A program made the translations under genes and the position numbers. A stretch of DNA of 64,000 nt from NCBI GenBank assembly GCA_029851415.1, contig CM056743.1, positions 35,976,714 through 36,040,713 on the forward strand. The letters run 5' to 3'. Below the pieces are notes generated by a model that saw only the letters and a list, made by a program, of their open reading frames with translations, was not told the DNA's origin and did no database searches. The stretch is from Eretmocerus hayati. Taxonomy: Eukaryota; Arthropoda; Insecta; Hymenoptera; Aphelinidae. Shown here piece by piece: positions 11,201 through 23,200 of this stretch; within the stretch, counting starts at the first letter, position 1; every line of letters starts with the position of its first letter.

Positions 11201-14200
11201 ATTGCCGTTGTCTAGGATCGTTCTCCGAAAAAAACAACACCCTAAGCATTCCTTTGATTCCCAAAAATCCTTAGCAGTATTATCATCTCCCAAAAAGCGC
11301 CCTCATCACTGCTAGAAGCCTGCCCTACATGATGCAGAAAAAATTCCAAGTCACCCTCTTGTGCCGTTTTTCCACTTCAAGTGAGCATCCTCTACTCACC
11401 GATAGTTGTTCTTGCTCATCAAGTTTTTCTCAGTCTGAGAAATGGAAAGTTTCTGAAATTTCACGATTAAATCATGAATTTTTGTCAAATTCTGCGATTC
11501 ATAGTAAGCCGTCCAATGATTCGAATGGAAAAATAAATATTAATACCAGGCGAGGTCGAGAAATATCAATCCCCGGGCTTAGATTGAATCAAACTATATT
11601 TTCTACTACTTTGCAACACTTTGCTAATTCATTTTGTGGACACCATTTTCTCTCATTGACCGAAAAATATCTGGATCGTGAGATGATTTACGACGCCTAT
11701 CCGTATACTTATCCTGCACCTTCTCGATTCAACTCATTTCTGTAGCATAAGATGGGACTTGAAGGGTCTTCGTGATAGTGAAATAAATTCATGCTCGGGT
11801 GCAGATTGCTTTATTTCGCACAGCCACCAAATAAACTCCGAATGACCGCTATTTTTGCAAATCGCTTTTCTGTTCTTATGGCATGAGTTTGTTAGCTCGT
11901 TTTATGCTTTATGTCATTCTCAGACTGCGTGTTTGTAAAATATGAGACCTTTATTATACCCGCTAAAGATTTCAGTTGCGAAACAGAATCGTCGATCAGC
12001 ATTTTCCTGGCTTGGCTGGAAAAAATGAGTGCTTACGTGATACAAATATTTTCGACTCAAGTTATTAAAATTCACTCTGTGGTTGAATTCAGTTAGTTAT
12101 CTATCCTATCTAGTCGACAATTTTTTTTGAGCTTTTGAACTAGACTAAGGCTACGATATACTTGTGGAATACTTCTCATAAATAGTTAATGTGTATTTCA
12201 CTCGGTCATTCAGCCTCTGGAAAATGGCTCTGGAAAATTCTGGAATCTTAGGGTAATGACTGACAACCCGCTACGACGAGAGAATTTCACGACACGACAA
12301 CACTCGACACGATCCGAAACTCATTCCAGTGAACCTCATTGTCGATGGATTCAATTTATTTTCATAACCCATGACTGCTGCTATCAAATCCATCGATGGT
12401 TGGGTTCACAAGAATGAATTCAGTGTCGTGTCGTGAGATTCGCGTCGCAGCGGGTTGTCTGTCATCACTCTTAGTGAATTCCATCTTGAGCCAGAAATGG
12501 ACAGCCTGAATATTCAATAATTTGCATGAGCTCAATTTAATTAGTCATTATGATACAACCCAAACTTTATGAATTACCTTGATATAAATTGAGCTTTCTA
12601 ACTCACTGAATCTTTAAAATTGAGAATTCTCACAAAGAGAGAATTCTAATTGCTTTGAGTCGCAGAGTATAGTAGTCCAACTTTAGAGAGAACAGAGACC
12701 TCGAGAAACTAGGCTTAACTAGAACCAAGTTTCCGATAGAGTGCCCCAAGCGACATGTCATTACACGAAGTGTAGAATCTCCATATCAAACGACAAATGT
12801 GACAGGTGTACCAACGTTTGGAACATGTAGCTTTTAGTACTTTTGGAAGAAAAATTATGGCTTACCTTTTATACTTGTTTATCTAATCTATTCCGTAGAA
12901 AAGTTAGTAGAGTTCAAAACTTATAGTTAACCGTGTTATTCCTCGAGGTAGACTGTAACACATAGTTTTGAAGAACCCGTTAAGTTTGCTACAAGGTAAT
13001 GGTTACAATCGAAGTGGATGCCAGCTTGATATTTTTCTGGCGCGATCGATGCATTTGCCTCGTCATATGAGAGGCTGAGCTTGAATCACAGGATGAGGCA
13101 TAACTATGATGGTGCCAATTATTATGGGGTGAGACTTGAACTCAAGCTGATTAACAGAGCCAAATAGTTTCTTGTTGAAGAAGATTTATAAAGACTTCAG
13201 TTAGATCTAGTCGTCCCGCACACTCTTTTCCGAGTGATCAAGTTGAACGCTTCTTCATCACATGCTTATAGACACCGTTTTTTTTTCAGAAATACGGGTG
13301 ATACTTCGGGAGTTTTTAATGGTCTAATCAATTTCCTTTATAGAATAGAGGATGGAGTTCATTTACTTATATCTCCGTCCATTCCGGCAACACAAACTCT
13401 TGCGATTTTGTTATTAGCTCTTCTGAATATTTGCGCACTTCTATCTCCGTCGACATTTGTTAGTCTGCATCTTTTTTGGGGTACATTCTCTGCGTTATAG
13501 ATGTTGCATTTTATTGTTATTCGTGTAAAAACTCGACAGAAAGTGTCCAGATTTGCCTCGAAATGTCAAAATATTAACGTCCTTGCTTAGCTTATCACAA
13601 AGCCTACCAGAATAGTTTTCAATTCAATCACCATTGTAGATTGACGAGAAGGCGATTTTTCGGCAACGCGTGGGACGGCGCGGCGTCCTAACTTCTTTAT
13701 AAAGTTAGTCTAGGAACCGAGTTCATAAACTTGAAAAAGAGCGCTTTAGAGATAAGTATTAGAAGAATAGGTGATAAAATGTGCTAAACGGCGTCAAAGT
13801 TCGCTCGTTCAAATTGTCTTGTTGGATCTTCTAGTAAACTTAGAAAATTGTATCAGAAAAATCGTTAATTACTTTTAAAAAAAGCATGACCCATCATGTG
13901 TTTCTCTAAATCTTCTCGTTCCTCATGAGAAAATTGTGCGGCAAAGTAAGATTTGGCACATTCCTGCGCTGAAAAAATTTGTTAACCCAGGCAAAACTGA
14001 AAAATCCATCTGGATTCTTAGGGCAGTTGTAGACAAAAGATGTCCCATATATTGGATACTCAAAATGCGTCACCTAGAATTTTACATGATATCGTAAAAA
14101 CGAATAATTATCACCTCAGTTAAGTTCGAATTCTGTTGCAGCGGAGCACAGGAAAAGAGAACGAGAGTACCGGCAAAAGCAGTTGAAAGAAGAGCGACAG

Positions 14201-17200
14201 TCAGATCGAAAAAATCAATCGGATTCGGATCTGTTTGATAGGCTTGATCAATTAGAAATTGAAGAGGAACTATCTCAAGAGTTTAATCGGTAAATATATG
14301 CCTCCTATACTCAACATGTCCCCAAATGCCGATCTCAGGAATGGGCACTCGTTGATCTCCCCGCAAATTTTTTTACATTTGCTACCCAGCTAGCATTTAC
14401 CGGACATCGGACGTTCTGAGGACGTCATTTTTATGTGCGGCGTCAGAACGTTTTTGAGACATTCAAAAAGTTGACCAAAGGACGACTTTTGGACGTCCAC
14501 TCTTTCATGTTTCAAGAGGGATGTCCAAATGATGTTCTCCGTCGGACATAAATTTCATAACCTCAAAATGGATGTCCGGAACACCACCAAAAAGATGTAC
14601 CACATGAGACGTCCAAATAAAAACCTCTGAAACACGTCCTCCCGTCGTTACTGCAGCTGACATTCATAGAATGTCTCACAGACGACAAGAGTATGTCGTC
14701 TTTTAGACGTCTTTTGAACGTACGGTTTTAGTCATTGGTTCGATGTCTTATCAAAGACGTAATACTGACGTTCTTTGGACATTGCATTACTGACGTTTCA
14801 AAAGCGTCTCATCCTCAAGTCTGTAGGATGTTTTTTCTACGTCTTTCAGTGGACATTTTGAAATTATTTTGTCCCGCAAATATCATATGGAATAATATAT
14901 GATATGAATATTTACATCTTTCTAATACTTCTTGTCGCAAACACTTGAATGAAACATTGATCTCGTTTCGAAGACGCGTGTTTTGCTTCCACATGAATAT
15001 TTTTCCAGAATAATTCTGCGATGGAATATAGAATATAAATTACGATCCCAATAGTCCTGATCTTTTGTGATTATTATAATTCCTGATCATTTACTGATGG
15101 CCATTTGATTGAAACATTAATCTTGAATAATTTTCAAATTGACGAGAGTGATATACACGTAATTTACGATAAATCAATATAACACAAAATGCTAAATTGC
15201 GAAATCCGCCCTTATTGATACCAGTCTGTTGGTTTACAACAACCGTTTAACACACGAAAAATTTACAATAAATGTTAATGGGAGAAATCGGTATTCTAAT
15301 TTTTTGCTCACACGAATTTTGATTTTTGAAAGACAGCCTCTTTTTATGACTGTCGTTATAATCCATCAATTTACTTTTGAATTTTGGAATGCAAAGTCCG
15401 TGCAATAATGCACGCTCATCCTGGTCCATTATTTATTGCATAGCCAAATCACAGCTCATTTTTCTCAAATGATCATACTTATTCATATTTTCAACAAATA
15501 TAAGACCGAACTACAGTTAGAACTTATATCTCTCCATGATCGAGGGTCAGGTAGGCATATCAAACCACCCCGCGTAGCACGTGCTTCTGGTCGAGTGGAC
15601 AAGATCGCAGTCTCATAACCCGAAGGTACCAGGTTCAAATCCCAGCGTCGGCAGTCTCTACATTGTAAAATTTTTTCAGCATTACCTTATCAAATACGTC
15701 TTGAAAATATAAATATGAATATCAACTCAATAGAAAAGACCCAAAAAAAGCAGTTCACCGTGTAATTGGAATTAGAAAGGAAATTTTTTGCTATTTTTCA
15801 TGTATTTTATAGTCCGAGTTCCGGATGTCCTAATGACGTCCGTCGGATGACCTCAGGATGTCCCTTTGGACGTTATTTGGACGTCCTCTTGAACGTCCCG
15901 AGGACGTGTAAAAACGCATAAAAATTGGAAGTAGGCTGTCCTAAGAATGTCTTCAGGACGTAAAATCGGACGTTCAGCAGGACGTCCGATGTCCAGTGGC
16001 TGACGTCCTTTAGACGTTTTTTGTACATCGACATGCTAGCTGGGTATGTTAGAATATGAGATAATAAGTCATTTGAACCTACTCGCAATGATTTCTACGT
16101 ATCCCAGAAAGTAAGTTTTTCATTCTTCATTTTTGCATAGTTAAGAAATTGCCGAGGAAATCGCATCCAGTAAAACCAGTGCCAAGAATTTTTGATCTAA
16201 CCAATTTTGGCGTACTACAACGCATTCATTTCTTTTTTAAGACCTTCAGAATCCGGTTGTCAGAGTTGCAAAATTCCGATCTGGAGCTATTTTATGTGCA
16301 AAACACGGAGATTTGTTAAACAAAGAGGTCAACATCGGAGTGTGTCCAACTTGCCCTCATGTGGTTATCTCGAAAAGAAGGTGTGTAGTAAGAGTTTTTA
16401 TAGTCGTCCAGCTAAATGTGCTAGATTGTAGCTGGGTGACTATAGAAAATCATATGCACCTCAGGCCATAATCGCGGCTTCCCATGACTCGTGCTCAAAA
16501 CGTGTTGATGATGCAAAAATAAGCCGAAGCTAGTCATTGGGGCCAATGAAAAAGTTCAAAATGTGGTTGCGCGGCGATAATAGTACATTTCGATACGAGG
16601 GTGTAAGAATAAGTTTTACACTCGTGTATCGAACTGTGTTTTTCGACAATTTGTGAGAAAAAGTAGAAAAACACATTTCGATACACGGGTGTAAATAGAT
16701 ATTATGTACCATGTCACGAAGAACGCGTTTCATTCACAAAACGAGTGCTGGCCTTGGGCAGGTTTGTGAAGAAGAGCTTTTTTTGCACGAGGCACATTAG
16801 GGTTTCTCTCGGACAAAACAGCATTTTTTCTTTCGTCCTCACGCGCGATTCTTCTGTCAGTCGAGGAAAAGTAAACCCACATGATACAGAACTCAACTGA
16901 TATTTTGACTCTTATTTGATTGTGATGTTTTAGAGTCGCACTGGATCGAATAACTAACGATTGAGCCAAAATAATCACCAAAAAATATATCGAAAATAAC
17001 TTGTATGATTTTTTCCTCAAGCGTTAGAAGGGTTCATCCAAAGTAGCATACTTTACATCAAAGTTCCCATAGAAATATTTATGGCCGCGGAGAATTCTCC
17101 TTGTATGTCCTGATTCCATGAGAAAATCTTCAAATTATGGATTAAATTTTTCTACAGTTAACATTCCATCAAGGGTTTACGATTCCAATCTGAATTATGA

Positions 17201-20200
17201 AAGAATGTCTCCTCTCAAATACTGAATGGGTGTACTTTGATTGATTTACTTGTCGCCCGGACTCAGTCGAAATGGAAATATTTGAGTTATGTTTTGAGAG
17301 AATTTTTAGTCAAGTTCAGTTTCGAGTGCTGAACAGAAAAAATTTTGATTATTACAGGCTGATGGATACTAAAAATACTACTTATAAAATTTCTATCGTC
17401 TACAAGTTTAATAAAGTTCAAATGTCAATCAAAACTACTCGATGAGAAGTTTCTTCATTCGATTCGAATAACCTTTTCTATTATTTTCCCTTGTTCTTAG
17501 AATGAGTGAACGAGAAAATGAAGAGGAAGAAGATAACAGTGACGAATCTCAAGATGAGGACGAGACTGACGACGAAGACGAAGATGACGATGAAGATGAA
17601 GATGAAGATGAAGCTCAAAATGAAGTTAGTGATGAAAATGAGCACGAGGCCCAGGCTAGCGATATGGATAAGACTAAGAAAAAAGATGTCCCGAGTCAAG
17701 ACATCGGTCAAAACTTGAACCGTGACAACAAATTCGAAATATTGAGTAAAGCTAATAATGACCAAGGGGTTTCAAAGTCAGATGGAGGAATAGATGAAAA
17801 ATTGGGTGAACCTTACAACGAAATTGAAAAAACTTCAGTTTCGAACAGTGATAAAAAATTCTCCGGGGAGACAGACTTGCCGGAGAAAAGTGATAAAACC
17901 GTGCATTGGGATATAGTGGATGATACGGAAGATCAAGATATAATTTCAATAGACTTTTTGCATTCTGAAATAGAAGCAGAGGTACCTGAAGGTGTAAATA
18001 ATGATGTGAATAGCCCGCGAGATATTTATAGGATATTTTGCAAGCCCAAATCTATTCTCAAGAGATCAGCGAATGACTTGCCTGTTGTTAGCAACGTGTC
18101 TCTGATTGACAGTATCCAAGAAGAAGAAGATGATGCAGAATCTGAAATTGGAGGATCTACTTATAGCGTGGTGAGTGATCAACCGTATATCTGTATGTAC
18201 ATTGAACTCGGAGGGATGATGAATGAGTACGAGTGTGGAACATCCGCGAAAACATCGAATTCCTTATTTCATTCGCGCTTATTGTATTTTTGTGAACATC
18301 TTTAGTCTGAGTTCGATGGAAACTTGGATATGTTTTCGATGGCAGAAATACCGTCGGATAACTTGAACTCATGTATAGCTTTGAATTTTTAGCTTACTGA
18401 ATTTTCATGAATAGAATGCGCCTCTAAAAAGAAATGCGAGTAAAATTGAGAGGCGTTGACAAAATTGGGCGTACTTGAGTCATGGCACGTACTGACAAAG
18501 CTACAATATGGTACAAAGGGCGGGTTTCTACCGTGCCTTTTGTCCATAATCGACTGCCCTTAACAAAAGTTTCGCGTAGGTCCTTCAGCTCCGGATTCTG
18601 CGTAGTCATTATTGTACGTAATCAAAACTATTCAAAATGCTTACGTACAGAGTTATCAGCTCTGTACAAAATAATTAATGGGAACCTGACTTCGCATACA
18701 CCCTTGAACTTGCTGGATTGAAGCTGTCACATTATTTCAAGTAACGAAAAGTTAGTTTTCAGAAACCTCATTTTTCAATACTACATGAAAAGGATGATTA
18801 CGAGATTCGCCTCAGCTGTTCTTCTAGTCAGCAAAAACCACACTATTAGTCATTAGTCCTAGATTTTGCATCTTCACAAGATTGTCGCTGCGTTTTTTCA
18901 AGCGGATCTCGTGAGTCTCAACTCGTATTTGCAAATGTGGCGAAATTTGCAACGAATACATGCGTTGTTTGTAACAACTTTTGAGCTTGACAGCTAGCTT
19001 GACCACGTCAAAGTTGCGAAATTTTTTCCTATTCCCTGCTTAAATCTGACATGGATGGGGTATGTATTGGCTGGATTAGATTTATTTTAGCTCATTTCGA
19101 AGGTTTTGTAATAATCTACAAAGTGGGATAAAATGCGTTGAAAAATGTTGAGATGCGCTAGAGTTATCGCCTGAACAGTGAAGGATAAATGAGCGAGATA
19201 TGCATGCACCAGTTTCCCGTGCACATTTTTTTCGATATCTACATACAGATACACAACTTTTGTAATCCCCAGCGTGTCAAATTTCCCAAATTTTGATTTT
19301 TTGGACACCCTACCGCACGGTGCGCTTTTAGGACAAGAAAGTTCAACAAAATTGCCAAGAGAATCGGAAAAAGCCATCTTTTTCCTGCGGACTTCTCGAA
19401 CAAGACCCCTATTTCAGACAAATCGTATCAGATTGTCCTGGAAAGTAATACAAAGATTGATTTTTCGACATGCTGTGCGGAAAAGTTGACGGGGCTTGGA
19501 ATTCCGCGTGATGGGAACCTCGTCAATGAGACTGATCAAGTTCACTCCCGCGTCCCGCTGGCTGGAGACGAGCTGTAGAAGGTTGAGCAGCCTTGTTTTG
19601 TGAAGTTGAGGCCTCGGCTTGTAACGCTCCGAGCAGCGCCAAGCGTTTAGCCTGTTGAAGTCCGTAAACGTTCCGGCGGTGCTCCTCTCCCGAGCGCGGA
19701 GCGTACACTTTGGACTGTCTGCGATTTTGAATTGAGTGATCCATTCGTCGCGTTCCAAAAGTGAAGTTACTCCGAAAAAAGAACTTAGAAATTCACTTGA
19801 GAATTGTATATGATCGGAGTAAAAAATGCGTGGTCCGATATCAACCGCAGGTGATTGGGTATTCGAAGGAATCAAGTGGATTCAAAGTTCAATTTGCGAC
19901 TCGATACGCGACTGCAAGTTCGACACCGCACACACTTTTCACAGAGTCTAGGTGACTTCCCGATCGCGGTTGGGGCGCGTCGAGATGATGGCGTCGGGTC
20001 GTGCCGGAGCAACGGAGCAACGCGACGAGTGGTGGGACTCGTGCGAGGCTCGGCGACGAAGCGCGTCGAAGTGATCGCGACGGTGGACGTGGTCCAACTG
20101 ATGATTGTCGGCTCCGAGGGCCGGTCTTATATACCCGATTTTTGGTATAGATGTTGTATGGACGACGTATTTCATTCTTGTGAATGAAATACGGGAACGC

Positions 20201-23200
20201 GTTTTCTATGTTAGCGTATTGGTCATTGTTATGTGGGCGAAGCGTTACATTCTTGTTAATGAAGTGTGGGAACGCGTTTTCATTCTATGTTCGAATAGTG
20301 GTCGAGATTTCTGAGTTCCGCCGAGAAAAAGTGTGATTTTACGACCTCGGACGAAACGTTGTTCGTGTATTACATTGTGCAGAATGAAGTATGCGAAGTG
20401 CATTACAATGATTGTTCGTGCGTTTTCTGAAGAGTGATTTATGACTTGAGGTGAAATGCTGTTCGTGTGTTACATTTAATGCCATGAAACACGGGATGTG
20501 CATTTCATTGCACATCCTTGTGAATTCCTAGAAAAGCGTGGTTTTTTATGGCCGAGGCTGTAATGGTAACTGTATGTTACAATGCGTATAATGAAATATG
20601 GGTAAAGCATTTCATCTGACTGTTGGCGTTAAGAAGATGAGTCTGTCATTTATGGTCGTCCGTGTAATTGATTTTGTAACTCTGGAACCGTATTACATTG
20701 TGCTGAATGTAATACGTGGCGTCGATTACATTTAGTTTTCTGCGAAAAGAATAATGAGTTTAACAAAATGGAAAAGTACGGGGGCGAATGCGCATGTCAA
20801 AGTGTCTTTTCCGCACTGATTTTCTACTTTCTCGCACAGTTTGTCGAAAAGCATAGTTCGATACTCGGATGTAAAACCTATTTTTTGCATCCTCGTGTTG
20901 AAAACCCATCACTCGGACGCGAAAATAGTATATCATATTATGTTTTTTGATCTTCTGTGAGCAAATGAAAAGCAAATAACAGTGTGCAAATGACTCATTT
21001 GCGCACAGACGACCAAAGAAAGTTTTTGCATTCATGTGCGTAAAGTTAATGCGTTACGACCATTTTTCCGGTGCGAAGAGCAAAACTTTACGCACATCGA
21101 ATTGCAAAAAACATCGTGGGAAACGACTTAGATACTTTACGCTCTGTCCAAAATTAACACACTCGAGTAACACTTTATGCACTGTTGTTACCCTCGTGTG
21201 TAAAAATTTCCGACAGTGCGTAAAGAATCGAAGTCGTTTCGTAATATACTATTAGTCCAGTCTCCGGGTACCCTTTCGTATGTCCGTCACCATCACTGCC
21301 TATCTTAGGCTACACACGGGAGAAAGTGCCCACCTAAGTCTTATTCGAATCTATGAATGAATTGATTGAAACAAGAGTGAGGTGGGCACTTCTCGATGAA
21401 TAGTTTTTGTGTAAGATCAGTTGGAAGTTGCATTTTACGGACACACGAAAGGGTTGCCAGAGACCGGACTATATTTTCCACCCTTGTGTCGAAATGTACT
21501 ATTTTGGCATAGTGCAGTGACCTAACAGTCATTTTTCCTGCCGGCTTGGTTAGGAAAATTGGCGTTTAGTCGCCCTGACACCAAAAAAATAGTTTATGCA
21601 CCTCGTTCGTCGGGCCGTCTTAGGGCACGGAGAATATTTTCCCGTGTCCCAAAACGGTCAGACCTCGCATTGGTATGTAATGTACTGTTTCCACACTGAT
21701 TTTCCACTTCCTCGCTCAGTTTGTCGAAAAACACAAATCGATACATGAGTATAAAACCTATTTTTCGTATCCCCGTGTTGTTTCCGACCTTCGCCCACGG
21801 CTCAGGCCGAAAACTCATCACTCGGACGTAAAGAAGTAGATTTCGCACCGAGTTTATGAGGTTGTAGCTCGCTTTTGAGTGATTGTTTTTCGGCCTGAGC
21901 CGCAGGCGAAGGTCGAAATAATCAAGCGAGGCACCTCATAAACGAGTTGCGAATACTAATTTTTACAATTTTGTAAGCACCCAAACATCGGAAAATTATA
22001 AAAACTTCTTTTCGACTGATGTTTCACTTTCTCGCAGTTTGTCGAAAAAGACACTTCGATACACGGGTGTGTAACCGTTTTTTCGACCCTTGTATGGAAA
22101 TGTATTATTTCCGGTGTTTGAGCGTGAAAAAGCGCATTCTTATTGCATTTTGCGACTGCGTTGAACAATAACTATTTTGTTCGAGATATCGCGATGTCAA
22201 CATTGAGCGCGAGGACAACAACAGTTTCCTGATGTTCCAACAGTCTCCCGAAAACGAAAATACGGGTTATAAAAGTGAGTATAGATGTAACCCTTACCAT
22301 CCGTGTTGAGGGAACTATCGGAAAGAATGGCCTATCGGAATTAACGATGTTGTATATCCACCCCTTGCATCACAACAGACATAACATAATATAGAAATCA
22401 ACCATCGAATCAGCTTATGACAAATTTTTTGGAAACATGAACTTTCCGGAATTTTTCGATGCAGAGGGGTGAGCAATTGGAAGGTAAGACCCAGTGAACT
22501 ATTGTTGATAATACGGATTGTGGCAACGTGTGAGGAAGAGTGAGAACACGCCGACTGCTCCGATGTAATAGTTGATGTATCAAAAAGATGGAAAAATGTC
22601 TGACAAGTGGCCCAGATGGGTTGCGTTTTCCCGGTTTTCTCGCTAGTTTCACTTGAAGAGGTTACATGGAAGAAAATTTTGGGCTTTGGTGGATCAAAAA
22701 ATGTCATTTCATCTCTGCGCTACAACTCTGCAGAAAGTGAAAAATTTGACTTTTTCGAAACTTGATGAATTTTTTCCAACAAAACTATGCGTTTATATAA
22801 AAAAAGAGTCAAGAGACCTATTTGACGTAAAATCACTCGAAAAACCTAAAAAAAATTTTCCCGTAAATTGATCCATTTTCTCAATTGTTTATGGGAAACT
22901 GTTGATAACTTTTTTTTGCATCATTCTGCAACATTCCACCATCGAAATTCGGATTCAGCGGACAAATCACCTATAACTAGCCGGGGTCGTCTGCAAGCCA
23001 ACGAATACTCCGCATGACATGATCGAATCTTGATGAATTTTTTCCAAGAAAACTATGAATTTTCATGAAAAATGTCGAGTGACCTTTTCGACGTAGAATC
23101 TCCCAAATAACCTAAAATGATATATTTCCGTACTGGGCGTAGTAGCCCATGTTGGGCACTAGGACATGTCCTCCAGTGTCCAAAATGGGCTTGCAAGCAA

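Larger units (their letters stand above)
20780..22110. repeat. Cluster of nested dispersed repeats
   Basis: Two parallel units (20815-20940 and 21690-21835) share TTTGTCGAAAA, an ATCGATAC-type word, ATGTAAAACCTATTTTT and CATCACTCGGACG. A CGATACACGGGTGTGTAA copy is at 22053-22070. A stretch with GTGCGTAAAG and TTTACGCAC repeats lies at 21000-21250 and ends at GTAATATACTATT. No coding sequence. Confidence 0.65.

Noticed and set aside
11329..11745. 138-codon open frame
   Set aside because: It starts inside a foldback arm, has no domain, and has no splice or start context.
15571..15652. Functional tRNA-Met gene
   Set aside because: The 5' acceptor strand is missing and the T stem is poorly paired.
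17506..17718. Lys/Met-rich frame overlapping uri exon 5
   Set aside because: It is a shadow frame of the acidic GAN-rich codons of URI.
18171..18305. Read-through of uri exon 5 past its donor
   Set aside because: URI character stops exactly at the GTGAGT, and the phase fits the last exon at 27180.
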